64,000 nt of DNA, taken from the NCBI GenBank assembly GCA_036675505.1, contig JAKFEW010000017.1, positions 1-64,000 of the forward strand. The letters run 5' to 3'. A model generated the notes under the pieces. That model ran no database searches and was not told where the DNA came from. It saw only the letters and a list, made by a program, of their open reading frames with translations. The first letter of the stretch is position 1; each line of letters begins with the position of its first letter. Below are positions 50,146 to 58,973 of this stretch, one piece after another. Source of the DNA: JAKFEW01 sp036675505 (lineage in GTDB: Bacteria; Cyanobacteriota; Sericytochromatia; S15B-MN24; JAQBPE01). The position numbers were made by a program, and so were the translations under genes.

Positions 50146-50162
50146 GCGCCGATCATACCGGA

Positions 50163-50714
50163 TCAGGCGTTGGGCGGCAGGTCGACCGGCGGGATCTCGT
50201 GTTCGGTCCCGGGCTGCGGCACCGCGTCCACGGCATCGACGGCGTCCACGATCGCGGGCGACTCGGCCCCGCCGCGCTGGGCGGTCGCCGCGTCGATCGC
50301 GCTGCCGAGGTCGTCGACCAGCGGGGTGATCGCCTGCTCGACGGCGTCGACGATCCCGCCCAGCGCCGCGAGCGTGGCGGGCAGCCGCTGCGAGATCTCG
50401 CGCAGCGCGCCGCCCATGAAGGCTTCGACCTCACGCGCCAGCACCTCGGCCACCTCGTCGCCAGCACCCGTGGTGCCCGCGGTTCGCGTGGGCGGGGTGC
50501 GGCCCTGGGCGGCGTCGGCGAAGATCTCGGCCAGCCGCCCGAACGGCGCGAGCAGCGCCGCGATCTCGGGCGGGAGCTCGTCGGTCGGGTCGGGGCCGTA
50601 CTCGGCGTCGCGCTGCGGCGGCGCCGCGGCCTCCGGGGCCGGTGGGGGCGGCGGGAGCGGATCCGGCTGGGCTTTTTCGCCGCCGAGCGCGGGGCTGAAG
50701 TCTTCGTCGGTCAC
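50163..50714 (-). CDS. Acidic hypothetical protein
   Basis: A 183-residue acidic protein with Pro/Ala-rich head and two predicted helices in the middle (EVAEVLAREVEAFMGGALREISQRL and GGIVDAVEQAITPLVDDLGSAI). No signal peptide or motif. It starts directly after the TPR gene stop, in a reverse unit with the TPR and small membrane genes. Confidence 0.65.
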   Translation of the reverse strand: MTDEDFSPALGGEKAQPDPLPPPPPAPEAAAPPQRDAEYGPDPTDELPPEIAALLAPFGRLAEIFADAAQGRTPPTRTAGTTGAGDEVAEVLAREVEAFMGGALREISQRLPATLAALGGIVDAVEQAITPLVDDLGSAIDAATAQRGGAESPAIVDAVDAVDAVPQPGTEHEIPPVDLPPNA

Positions 50715-51848
50715 CTAGCGCCCTCCCTCCCCGAGCAGCCGGGGCACTTCGCCGCCGAGCTTGGCGACCGCCGGATCGATCGCGGTGGCCTTGCGGTAAT
50801 GGGCCTTGGCCTCTTCGAGCCGGCCGAGCCGGTAATATACCTCGCCGAGCTGGAACCAGACCGTCGCGAAGTCCGGGCGGAGAAGGCGGGCGGCCTCGAA
50901 CTCGGCCAGGGCCTCGCGCGGCCGCCGGAGCTTGAGCAGCACGACGCCGGCGTTGTAACGCGCGTCCATGTACTCGGTGTCGACCTTCGCGGCGGTCCTA
51001 TAACTGCCGAGCGCCCCGGCGAGATCGCCCGCCGCCTCGCGCAGCACGCCGAGGCCGTTGTGGGGGTTCGGGTTCGCCGGGTCCGCGGCGATCGCCAGCT
51101 GGTAATATTGGCGCGCCTTCGCAGGCTCCCCGGTCGCCTTGAAGGCGTTGGCGAGGTTGTTCGCGGCCCACGAATAATCCGGCCGCAGCTCGAGCGCACG
51201 GCGGAAGAACGGGATGGCCTGTGCGGCCTGGCCGGTCTCGAGGAAGTGGTTGCCGACGTCGAACAGCACGTCCGGCGTGGCCGACGCGCAGGCCGCGGCC
51301 CGCTGCAACTCGGCCGTGCCTTCGGCGCGGTTGCCCGCGCCGAGCAGCAGGAGGCCGTAGCGGACCACGCCGGGGGCCCACTGCGGGCGCTGGGCGACGA
51401 CTTCCTGGGCGCAGGCCACCGCCTCGGCGGCCTGGCCGAGCCCGTGGTGGGCCCAGGCCTTCATATAGAGGATCTCGGCGTCGTCAGGCGTACGCCGATC
51501 GAGCGACCGCAGCTGGCCGAGCGCGCCCTCGTAATCTTGCATGCCGAGCAGGAGCGCGGCCAACGCGAGGCGGGCGTCGCGGTCGGCCGGGTCCTCCAGG
51601 ATCGCGCGCACGAAGTGGGCGGCGGCCGCGTCGTGATCGCCGCCCTCGAAGGCTGCGATCGCGTCGCCGACCTCGCCGTTCGGGCGCAACGCCGGACGCT
51701 CGGCGGGGCTCCCATCCCCCGGGGCCAGGCCGAGCGCGACGAGGCCGTAGGGGTCGGGCCGCCAGGCCGCGCTCCCCGAGGTGTGTTGCAGCGCGGCCAG
51801 GAGCAGGCCGGCGGCGATCGCCTTGGACCATGTAGAAAGGGACATCAT
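50715..51848 (-). CDS. TPR-repeat protein
   Basis: A 377-residue protein with a signal-peptide-like start (AIAAGLLLAAL) and about eight TPRs from residue 55 on, for example YSWAANNLANAFKATGEPAKARQYYQLAIAADP and MDARYNAGVVLLKLRRPREALAEFEAARLLRP. It is likely a periplasmic or membrane-anchored scaffold. The partner is unknown; the two downstream genes are candidates by operon position. Confidence 0.88.
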   Translation of the reverse strand: MMSLSTWSKAIAAGLLLAALQHTSGSAAWRPDPYGLVALGLAPGDGSPAERPALRPNGEVGDAIAAFEGGDHDAAAAHFVRAILEDPADRDARLALAALLLGMQDYEGALGQLRSLDRRTPDDAEILYMKAWAHHGLGQAAEAVACAQEVVAQRPQWAPGVVRYGLLLLGAGNRAEGTAELQRAAACASATPDVLFDVGNHFLETGQAAQAIPFFRRALELRPDYSWAANNLANAFKATGEPAKARQYYQLAIAADPANPNPHNGLGVLREAAGDLAGALGSYRTAAKVDTEYMDARYNAGVVLLKLRRPREALAEFEAARLLRPDFATVWFQLGEVYYRLGRLEEAKAHYRKATAIDPAVAKLGGEVPRLLGEGGR

Positions 51849-51876
51849 GCCACCGCTGCGCCGTCCGGCGCTGCGC

Positions 51877-52425
51877 TCATTGTTCCCGGAAGCCGTCGCC
51901 AGGATTCAACCCATGGCCGCCCGGTCGCGTGGACTCCCGCGGGGCGCCCGCCCCGAAGGGGAACGGCATGCCGGGCCCCGCCCCGCCGCTCATGAAAACC
52001 TTGACCTTGCGGCGCCAGCGCAGGAACGTCGTGAGCAAGCTGAACACCACCAGCATCGCCAGCGTCTGGAAGAAGCCGATTTCGGCGAGGCCCGGCACGC
52101 TGGGCACCAGGAGGGCGTTCCAGGCGAGCATGGCGAGGTAGGCCGGCAGCGCCATGAAGAACGTGAGGGCCACCGTCACGATCAGGCCCATCACCACGAA
52201 CGGCACCAGCAGCAGCGCGCCGATGGCGATCGGGTTGGGCGCCCGCGGCTGCCGCCGGTGCGGCCCCTCGGCCCCGCCGGGGCCCGCCTCGTCGGCGGTC
52301 GCGCCGCCACGCTCCTGGCTCTTCACCTTGAGCATGGCGATCTGGAGGCTGCCTTCCTGCGGCGTGAGCTCACCGGCCTCCACCCGCTCCAGGATCAGCA
52401 GACGTTCCTCATCAAAGCCGGCCAC
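51877..52425 (-). CDS. Membrane protein with SHOCT-like N-terminus
   Basis: A 182-residue protein. GTG 52425 is preferred because AGAGGAGGGCCT precedes it. RLLILERVEAGELTPQEGSLQIAML is a short helical SHOCT-like (YvlB-type) element. Two or three membrane segments follow (about 66-90, 93-111 and 113-133), then a basic and Gly/Pro-rich tail. Such proteins often take part in envelope stress responses, but no specific role is seen. Divergent from the glycosyltransferase. Confidence 0.7.
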   Translation of the reverse strand: MAGFDEERLLILERVEAGELTPQEGSLQIAMLKVKSQERGGATADEAGPGGAEGPHRRQPRAPNPIAIGALLLVPFVVMGLIVTVALTFFMALPAYLAMLAWNALLVPSVPGLAEIGFFQTLAMLVVFSLLTTFLRWRRKVKVFMSGGAGPGMPFPFGAGAPRESTRPGGHGLNPGDGFREQ

Positions 52426-52496
52426 AGGCCCTCCTCTGCGCGTCGCCGCGCGACATGTCATTATATGACGGCCCATCGCCCACAGGGGGAACCGCC

Positions 52497-53627
52497 TTGG
52501 ATATCGCGCTCACCGTCGGGAGCTTCGACCTGCGCGGCGGGATCGAGCGCACGACGGTCCAGCTGGCGCGGACCTATCGCCAACTCGGCCACGACGTCAC
52601 GGTCTACGCTGCTGATTGGGACCACGCCCAGGCCGAAGGGTTCCACATGGTGAAGATCCACGCGCCCGCCCGGCCGGCCTGGCTGCGCACGCTGCGGCTG
52701 CCCGCGGCGATGGCGCGGGCGTTGGGACGCCACGACTTCATCCACGGCCATGGCACGAGCACGCTGCGCTGCGACCTGCTGACCTTCCACTCCGTACACG
52801 CGGCCTGGTGCCAGGCCTGCATCGCGACCGAGGGCGCCCTCGCGCCGCGCTCGCTCGCGAAGCGCCTGCTGCCCTTCCACCGGCTCACGATCGCCACCGA
52901 GCGCCGCCAGGTGCGGGAGCACCGCGGCCTCTTCCATGCGATGGCCCCGGAGGTGGCCGACGAGCTCGTCCGGTTCTACGGCGCCCCGCGCGATCGCATC
53001 GTGGTCATCCCCTGGGGCGTCGACCTCGAAGTCTTCAAGCCGGACGCGCGCGCGCGCGCCGCCGAACGCGACGCGTGGCGGATCCCGGTGGGCGACACGG
53101 TGATGGTGCTCGTCGCCAACGAGCTCGCGCGCAAGGGGCTCGAAACCATCCTCCGCGCGATGACCTACGACGACCGCGACGACCTCTGGCTCGTGGTCGC
53201 GGGGCGCGAGGACCCGGCGCCCTGGGCGCGGCTCGCCGCGCAGTTCGGGGTTGCCGACCGCGTGCGCTTCCTCGGCTCCCGCGACCCAGCGCCTGTGTAC
53301 CAGGCCGCGGATCTCTTCGTGATGCCCTCGAGCTATGAAGGGTGGGGCCTGGTCGTCGCCGAAGCGCTCGCCTGCGGCCTGCCGGTCGTCGCTTCACGCT
53401 TCCCGGGCTCGGTCGCGATGGTCGAGCCGGGCCGCAACGGCTTGCTCATCGATGACCCGCGCGATGATGAGGCGTTGGCGGCGGCGATCGCGCAGGCCAC
53501 TCGCCCGGAAACCCGCGCCGCGATGGCCGCAGCGGCACGGCCGAGCGTCGAGAGATATGGCTGGCTCGAAATCGGCCGCCAGCTGGTCGAGGCCGGCACC
53601 CGCGCGGCGGCCCTCCAGCACGGCTGA
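52497..53627 (+). CDS. Glycosyltransferase family 4
   Basis: A 376-residue GT-B enzyme. The N-terminal Rossmann fold starts IALTVGSFDLRGGIERTTVQLARTYRQLGHDV; the C-terminal half has IPWGVDLEVFKPD, VRFLGSRDPAPVYQAADLFVMPSSYEGWGLVVAEALACGLPVVAS (the E-x7-E donor-site motif) and GRNGLLIDDP. It transfers a sugar from a nucleotide donor, probably for envelope glycans. TTG 52497 after GGGGGAA is the chosen start; an ATG 42 bases upstream is possible. Confidence 0.9.
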   Translation: MDIALTVGSFDLRGGIERTTVQLARTYRQLGHDVTVYAADWDHAQAEGFHMVKIHAPARPAWLRTLRLPAAMARALGRHDFIHGHGTSTLRCDLLTFHSVHAAWCQACIATEGALAPRSLAKRLLPFHRLTIATERRQVREHRGLFHAMAPEVADELVRFYGAPRDRIVVIPWGVDLEVFKPDARARAAERDAWRIPVGDTVMVLVANELARKGLETILRAMTYDDRDDLWLVVAGREDPAPWARLAAQFGVADRVRFLGSRDPAPVYQAADLFVMPSSYEGWGLVVAEALACGLPVVASRFPGSVAMVEPGRNGLLIDDPRDDEALAAAIAQATRPETRAAMAAAARPSVERYGWLEIGRQLVEAGTRAAALQHG

Positions 53628-53654
53628 GCCAGGCGGGAAGCGGCCTCGCAGGCC

Positions 53655-53683
53655 TTGACCCTCGCTCGCATACAGGGTACAGT
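53655..53683 (+). promoter_or_regulatory. Promoter of gap
   Basis: TTGACC (53655-53660), 17 bases, then TACAGT (53678-53683), 51 bases before the gap start. Both fit the sigma70 type. Confidence 0.6.
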
Positions 53684-53734
53684 ACCCCGGTCACCCGGCC
53701 CCGCGGCCCGCGGGCGCGAATGAGGAGGTTTTCC

Positions 53735-54757
53735 ATGGCCACGAAGGTCGGCATCAACGGCTTCGGTCGTATCGGTCGCCAGGTGCTGCGCGCCGCGCTC
53801 ATCCGCAAGGCGGATCTCGAGTTCGTGGGGGTCAACGATCTCACCGACGCCGAGACGCTCGCGCACCTGTTCAAGTTCGACTCCGTCCACGGCACCTACA
53901 AGGGCGACGTGCGGGCCGACGGCGACGCGATCATCATCGACGGCAAGCGCATCCCGATCTCGGCCGAGAAGGATCCCGCCAACCTCAAGTGGAAGGACCT
54001 CGGCGCCGAGGTGGTCGTCGAGTCGTCGGGCCGCTTCGTGAACCGCGAAGACTGCCAGAAGCACATCGACGCCGGCGCGAAGAAGGTGATCATCTCCGCG
54101 CCCGCGAAGAACGAGGACCTCACGATCGTCCTCGGCGTGAACGAAGACAAGTACGACCCCGAGAACCACCACGTGCTCTCGAACGCGTCGTGCACGACCA
54201 ACTGCCTCGCGCCCGTCGCCAAGGTGCTGAACGACAAGTTCGGCATCGTGAACGGCCTGGTGACCACCATCCACTCGTACACTAACGACCAGCGCATCCT
54301 CGACCTGCCGCACGACGATCTCCGGCGCGCCCGCGCGGCCGCCGAGAGCATCATCCCCACCACGACCGGCGCCGCCAAGGCCGTCGCGCTCGTGCTGCCG
54401 GAGCTCAAGGGCAAGCTGAACGGCATGGCGCTGCGCGTGCCCACGCCGGACGTCTCGGTCGTCGACCTGGTCGCCAACGTCGCGAAGGACGTCACCGTCG
54501 AGGAAGTGAACGCCGCGCTCGCGGGCGAGGCCGACAAGGGCCGCATGGAAGGCATCCTCAAGTACGAGACCCTGCCCCTCGTGAGCCGCGACTACATCGG
54601 CAACCCGTACTCGTCGATCGTCGACGCGGCCCTCACGATGGTCATCGACCACCGCGTCGTGAAGGTGATCGCCTGGTACGACAACGAGTGGGGCTACTCG
54701 AACCGCGTGGTCGACCTCGCCGTCTTCGTCGGCAAGCGTTTGACCGCCAAGGTTTAG
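53735..54757 (+). CDS. gap: Glyceraldehyde-3-phosphate dehydrogenase
   Basis: A 340-residue enzyme oxidising glyceraldehyde 3-phosphate to 1,3-bisphosphoglycerate. NAD fold VGINGFGRIGRQVLRAAL, active site SNASCTTNCLAPVAK (Cys153) and His180 in TTIHSYTNDQ, then RRARAAAESIIPTTTGAAKAV and WYDNEWGYSNRV. ATG 53735 follows GAGGAGGTTTTCC. pgk, its usual neighbour, lies 6.3 kb downstream beyond a transposase-containing stretch. Confidence 0.97.
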   Translation: MATKVGINGFGRIGRQVLRAALIRKADLEFVGVNDLTDAETLAHLFKFDSVHGTYKGDVRADGDAIIIDGKRIPISAEKDPANLKWKDLGAEVVVESSGRFVNREDCQKHIDAGAKKVIISAPAKNEDLTIVLGVNEDKYDPENHHVLSNASCTTNCLAPVAKVLNDKFGIVNGLVTTIHSYTNDQRILDLPHDDLRRARAAAESIIPTTTGAAKAVALVLPELKGKLNGMALRVPTPDVSVVDLVANVAKDVTVEEVNAALAGEADKGRMEGILKYETLPLVSRDYIGNPYSSIVDAALTMVIDHRVVKVIAWYDNEWGYSNRVVDLAVFVGKRLTAKV

Positions 54758-54776
54758 CGATTAGAGATTGAAACAG

Positions 54777-54800
54777 AGTGGGCGGCGGAAGCTGCCCGCT
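54777..54800 (+). terminator. Hairpin after gap
   Basis: AGTGGGCGGC and GCTGCCCGCT pair imperfectly around GGAA, 20 bases past the gap stop, followed by TTGGACTTTCT. A moderate terminator that would separate gap from the genes after it. Confidence 0.5.
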
Positions 54801-54992
54801 TGGACTTTCTGCGACGGGTGTGGTTGGAAACAGTCAGGAATTCCGGTCACGAGTTAGCCAGGTGCGCGTAGTGTCGCCACGAGATCGTTCTGGGGTTCGG
54901 CGGCCGGTGCCGATCGCGAGGGCGTGTTGACGTCGGCGGGCGTTCTTGATCCCATGAGGGCGCACCCTACCTCCCGTACCCGGGGGTTGGCC

Positions 54993-57443
54993 ATGGACCT
55001 CGCGCTCGACCACCCCATTCTGGTTGCTCTCCGCCCGATGTTGTCTCCCGAGACCTGGGAGCGGCGCCTGGCGGAGGCACGCGGGCACTTGGCGATGATC
55101 GAGGCTGTGGAGTCCGCCATCGTGGCGGGCGCCGCAAACGAGACGGCGGCGATCCGTGCCCACGGGAACGGCGTGGACCGCGGGACTTACCGGCGGCTGC
55201 GTGGTCGCTACCAGGAACTCGGTTTCGCGGGCCTGGTGGACCAGCGCGTACCGCCCCCCGAGCCGTTGAAGGCGACGGCCGAGGTCCGGCTGCTGGCCTG
55301 CGGCCTGCGGTCGTTGGACCCCCACGTCGCTGTTGAGCGCATCGCGGAGGTCGTGCAGCGGCAACTGGGCGTCACTGTGAGCACGACGGTCATCAAGGAA
55401 GTGTTGGCCGAGGCGGGGCTGAACCGGCCGCCTGGCGGCGGTGTGCATCCCAGCGTCCTGCGGTCCCGGCCAGATGTAGCAGCCCCGGTCCCATCGGCCG
55501 AGGATCTGCAGTTCGCCGGCGGCCAGTTCCTGCTGCTGGCCGACACCGTCTCGGGCTACAGCGAGCAGATGGCCGAAGCTCTTCACCGGGCGGCCAAGAC
55601 GGTCGCGGCCGGGGCCCTCGCGCCAATGGCCCCACGTCAGGAGGAGGCCGGCGCGCGGGACGCGCGAGGTCGCTTCACGGCGGTGTACAACAGGTTCAAC
55701 CTGAAGCCCGAGGGGGCGAAGCTGGGGCCGGCCTTCCGGTCGGTGGTGGAGAAGCGCAGGGAGGTTCGGCTGGACGCGCGCCGCCTGGCCCGCGAAGGCA
55801 CCGAGACAATCCGGCGCAAGTGTCAGGCCGTGCTGATGCTGCCCCTGCTGACGGACGGCGGCCGAACGGTCCAGGTCGACGACTACCGCGCCCATCACGG
55901 GCTCGCGGAGTTGTGCGGGCACGCCTATGCGGGCGAGACCCTGGAGAGGTTTTTGCGGGACGGGAAGTACATGGGGGCCGGCGAGCCGCTGATGCAGTGG
56001 CACACGGGGTTCTGGATGGACCGCGAGCCCCGGTCGGAGGGCGGCGGGCCGCTGGCGGCTTTCATGTTGTATGTGGACGGCTCGAACAAGCCGCTGTGGA
56101 CGCGGCACTTCACGCAATCCGGCAAGGTGACCTCCAACGGCCGCCTCATGCCCTGCCTGGACCGGGTGCTGGTGCACACGGGCACGGGGACGCCCGTCTA
56201 CATGCAGACCTTCAGCGGCCACGCGAGCCTGGTGAAGCAGGTGGCTGCGGCGCTCGACGCGGTCGAGAAGCAGGTGGGCACCGGCTGGGAGGCCGGTCGC
56301 CTGGTGATCATGGACGCTGAGGCTTGCTCGGTCGGGCTGTTCCGGTCCTTCGCCGCGGCCACGCCGAAGCGCGACCTCATCACGATGCTCAGGGCCTCGA
56401 TGGCGCCGGAGCTTTCGGGCTACCGCGACCTGTCGGCCTTCGAGCCGTACCGCGCAGGCGACGAGGTGGCCGACGGCTTCGTCACGCTGCGCGACAGCAA
56501 GGACAAGACCACCCACGAGTTGCGCGCCGTGATCGTCCGGCGTACTCGCGCCGGCCAAACGAGCGTGCTCGTCACGAGCGTCGGGCGCGAGGTGATGGCG
56601 GCACGCGAGGTCGCCGACGCCTACTTCAAGCGCTGGGCCAGGCAGGAGCTGCGGTTCAAGACCTTCGGCGCGGCCCAGTTCAAGGCCGTGACGGGCTACG
56701 GCAAACGGCTGGTCACCAACGTGACGGTGGTGACGGAGCTGGACAAGCTCCCGGCCCGCCGCCAGCGGCTGGCGAAGCGCATCACCGCCGCCGAGGACAC
56801 GGTGACCACGGCCTACGCCGCGCTGAAGGCCGCCCGAGCCGCGGTCAAGAAGGCCGAGGCGCGCCGTGCCAGGCAAGACGGCCAGGTGGCCGCCGCCTTG
56901 TTCAAGGAATCGCCCGATCCTGACGTCGTGTGCGAGCGGGTCGACGCCATCATCGCGGAGCGTGACCACCTGGCTGAGACCAAGGCCGTCGCCGACGCCG
57001 CCAACGTCGAGCACCAGGCCGCTGTGGCGAAGCTGGCCGAGTTGCGGGCGGAACTCCCCAAACTCGACGCAAAGCAGGCGCTGCTGGAGTCGCGCAAGGA
57101 GATCTTCGCCGCCGACACGGAGCTGGACCAGATCGCGGGCGTCTTCAAGCTGGGCTTCGTGCTCCTGTGCAAAGTCGCCCTGCGCGAGTTCTTCGCGGAG
57201 CTGAACATCTCCCTGCCAACTTTCATGCGCCAGATCCTGACCTTGCCGGGCAAGCGGGTCGTCGAGGGCTACCAGGAGTTCGTTCACCTGGCCCCTCCGC
57301 CCAACAAGCAGACCCGGGCGGCGCTAGAGTGCGCCTGCGAGCGGGTCAACGCCCTCAAGATTTGCCGAAACGGCCTCACGCTGAGGTTCTGCGTCGGGCT
57401 CCCAGGCGGCGGTCAACGCCAAAGTTCGAGGCCAGCGTCATGA
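54993..57443 (+). CDS. Large DDE-type transposase
   Basis: An 816-residue protein if started at ATG 54993; a GTG at 54924 and ATG at 54954 are also in frame. The N-terminus has HTH-like elements (NGVDRGTYRRLRGRYQELG, ERIAEVVQRQLGVTVSTTVI). A possible DDE triad is Asp362 (MLYVDGSNKPLW), Asp441 (VIMDAEACSVG) and Glu552 (YFKRWARQELRFKTFG, the Y-x-x-RW-x-x-E signature of IS4-like transposases). A ~100-residue coiled coil follows (ITAAEDTVTTAYAALKAARAAV onward), then IFAADTELDQIAGVFKLGF. No terminal inverted repeats were found by eye. The stop overlaps the next ATG. Confidence 0.8.
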   Translation: MDLALDHPILVALRPMLSPETWERRLAEARGHLAMIEAVESAIVAGAANETAAIRAHGNGVDRGTYRRLRGRYQELGFAGLVDQRVPPPEPLKATAEVRLLACGLRSLDPHVAVERIAEVVQRQLGVTVSTTVIKEVLAEAGLNRPPGGGVHPSVLRSRPDVAAPVPSAEDLQFAGGQFLLLADTVSGYSEQMAEALHRAAKTVAAGALAPMAPRQEEAGARDARGRFTAVYNRFNLKPEGAKLGPAFRSVVEKRREVRLDARRLAREGTETIRRKCQAVLMLPLLTDGGRTVQVDDYRAHHGLAELCGHAYAGETLERFLRDGKYMGAGEPLMQWHTGFWMDREPRSEGGGPLAAFMLYVDGSNKPLWTRHFTQSGKVTSNGRLMPCLDRVLVHTGTGTPVYMQTFSGHASLVKQVAAALDAVEKQVGTGWEAGRLVIMDAEACSVGLFRSFAAATPKRDLITMLRASMAPELSGYRDLSAFEPYRAGDEVADGFVTLRDSKDKTTHELRAVIVRRTRAGQTSVLVTSVGREVMAAREVADAYFKRWARQELRFKTFGAAQFKAVTGYGKRLVTNVTVVTELDKLPARRQRLAKRITAAEDTVTTAYAALKAARAAVKKAEARRARQDGQVAAALFKESPDPDVVCERVDAIIAERDHLAETKAVADAANVEHQAAVAKLAELRAELPKLDAKQALLESRKEIFAADTELDQIAGVFKLGFVLLCKVALREFFAELNISLPTFMRQILTLPGKRVVEGYQEFVHLAPPPNKQTRAALECACERVNALKICRNGLTLRFCVGLPGGGQRQSSRPAS

Positions 57444-57463
57444 CCAGAGCTCCTGTAAATCCA
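57406..57463 (+). repeat. 58-bp repeat, copy A (spans transposase end and next gene start)
   Basis: Ungapped match to 57829-57886, 48 of 58 positions identical, 423 bases apart. Copy A includes the last codons of the transposase and the first eight codons of the next gene. Confidence 0.85.
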
Positions 57464-57769
57464 GAGACCTTAGACTTTTTAGTTGCGGGCGCAATTGTGC
57501 GCCTGGTCTTGCTTGGATGCGGTCGCTATAAGTCGGTGCTTGAAGCCATCGAGGAGGCGGTCGATGAGAGACTCATCGACACAAATGGGCTCGATCTGGA
57601 TCCAAATGAGCTTGGCTATATCAAGGACGAAAAAATTAGGAAGTGCCTAAGTGACTTGATTGTTGAAAAAATTTCAGATTCAAATGAATTTGCGAGAATT
57701 TCAAGTAAATTCGAACTTCCATTACCGGAAAAGATGTTTCCAATTGAAGAATATCTCGCCGAGGAGTAA
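57440..57769 (+). CDS. Small AT-rich accessory protein
   Basis: A 109-residue protein coupled to the transposase by ATGA. The sequence (ETLDFLVAGAIVRLVLLGCGRYK, LDPNELGYIKDEKIRKCLSDL) suggests a helical cytoplasmic protein; no family recognised. The last 120 bases are strikingly AT-rich compared with the rest of the window, suggesting foreign origin. A decayed second copy of its start lies at 57863. Likely a passenger of the mobile element. Confidence 0.65.
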   Translation: MTRAPVNPETLDFLVAGAIVRLVLLGCGRYKSVLEAIEEAVDERLIDTNGLDLDPNELGYIKDEKIRKCLSDLIVEKISDSNEFARISSKFELPLPEKMFPIEEYLAEE

Positions 57770-58134
57770 TCTCATCCGGCGTGAACTCTAGAAACTGCCT
57801 CTTGTCGGGGCGGGCTGCCGATCCCCAAGCGGCGGTCAACACCAGCGATCGAGGCCATCATCATGACCGGAGTTCCTGTCAGTCCATGGGCACCATAGCC
57901 ATTTTCGAGGCGGCTATCAACCACATGGCCGAATATCTCGACAGTTTGACCAACGCCAGGCCCTGAAGATCAAGCTGCTCCCGCTTGCAATCGCGCTGGC
58001 CGCCCTGGCTCGCTATAATTAACAATTTTCGGCCGCGCCCCAATCTGCGTGTAGCTTCGACCAAGGGAAAGTCCCATACGAACTGGAGCCGTCCCTCTTC
58101 AAATGCGCTAAACTGGTGGATTGGGGGTCAATAC
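57770..58134. other. Intergenic region with decayed gene copies
   Basis: Contains repeat copy B and two short open stretches that look like remnants rather than genes. A perfect TATAAT at 58014-58019 could serve the lipoprotein at 58135, but no -35 box is properly spaced. Nothing else convincing. Confidence 0.5.
57829..57898 (+). pseudogene. Truncated copy of the small accessory gene (repeat copy B)
   Basis: Copy B of the 58-bp repeat carries an ATG at 57863 giving MTGVPVSPWAP and then a stop; the intact gene starts MTRAPVNPETL. It is the beginning of a tandem duplicate (unit 423 bp) whose body was lost or replaced. Confidence 0.65.
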
Positions 58135-58584
58135 TTGAATATTTTAAAAACGGCCATTTCTCGAAACATTCTCTTATTTGCAATCACCTTGAGTGCGCTG
58201 CTGACTACGGCGTGCTACCCAGTTACCGACTCCCTTTACTTAGAAGGGCCGACATCCTCTGACCTAGTAGATGAGTTTGACACGATTTCATACCCAAGCA
58301 GCGTCCGTATTGATGAGTCTTTTGATGTCCGAGTTTCGAGGGAGCTAAGCAATAGTTGCCAGAAATTCATAGGGCAAAGCGCAGATGTAGATGACGAGAA
58401 GCACGTTATCCGCATCAGGGGCAGAATTGAGTATTGGCGCTCGGTCAACGCCAACTGCGGTCCACACCAGAGAACTGAAAGCGCTACTTTCATCGTAAGG
58501 ATTAAAGAGTCCGGGCCATATACTATTGACGCTCGGGCACGAAACAAAAATGGAACAGAACCACTGATTATTACGGGTATCTGA
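58135..58584 (+). CDS. Small lipoprotein, low-GC island gene
   Basis: A 149-residue protein starting at TTG 58135 after GGGGGT; lipobox LLTTAC. The body has alternating strands (DSLYLEGPTSSDLVDEF, VIRIRGRIEYWRSV, ATFIVRIKESGPYTIDARA). No family is recognised. Codon usage is more AT-rich than in the housekeeping genes of the window, consistent with acquired DNA. Confidence 0.6.
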   Translation: MNILKTAISRNILLFAITLSALLTTACYPVTDSLYLEGPTSSDLVDEFDTISYPSSVRIDESFDVRVSRELSNSCQKFIGQSADVDDEKHVIRIRGRIEYWRSVNANCGPHQRTESATFIVRIKESGPYTIDARARNKNGTEPLIITGI

Positions 58585-58639
58585 ACTATCGGGCATATCT
58601 TGCTGGTCCGTGTATCCAAACTTGTGTGCGGAGGAAAAA

Positions 58640-58942
58640 GTGAATAAGCGGCTTACTGCGATGGCATTCGTTGCTTCGGTGTCCTTGCCGGTCGCATCGT
58701 GTGAAAAGCCGTTGGCCTCCGAAAGTGGCGCGCTTGTGTTGTCCGGCGATGCAAAGAACACCTACAATCTTAAACATCACGATGACCATAATCTAGGCGC
58801 TCCGAACGACGATCATAGCCGCATTGGGCAACCAATTTTCATCACACTGCTATATTGGCACATAGGGATAGTAGATCACGATCGATCCCTGTTGTCACCC
58901 GTCAGGTCACGTCAACAAAATGTGTACGAAAATTCTTCATGA
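58640..58942 (+). CDS. Short lipoprotein-like protein, possibly a remnant
   Basis: A 100-residue protein with GTG start behind GGAGGAAAAA and a signal peptide ending PVASC. The mature part is short and His/Asp-rich (HHDDHNLGAPNDDHS), with no family. It may be a fragment of a longer gene. Confidence 0.45.
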   Translation: MNKRLTAMAFVASVSLPVASCEKPLASESGALVLSGDAKNTYNLKHHDDHNLGAPNDDHSRIGQPIFITLLYWHIGIVDHDRSLLSPVRSRQQNVYENSS

Positions 58943-58973
58943 CTACTTGGTTGCTCGGGAGAACTCGCGAATA

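Noticed and set aside
54834..57287. 817-codon reverse open frame opposite the transposase
   Set aside because: The forward frame has the D-D-E motif context and Y-x-x-RW-x-x-E; the reverse product is His/Arg/Leu-rich without motifs.
57884..57966. Short open frame MGTIAIFEAAINHMAEYLDS
   Set aside because: No ribosome binding site and embedded in decayed repeat DNA; likely a remnant, not a gene.
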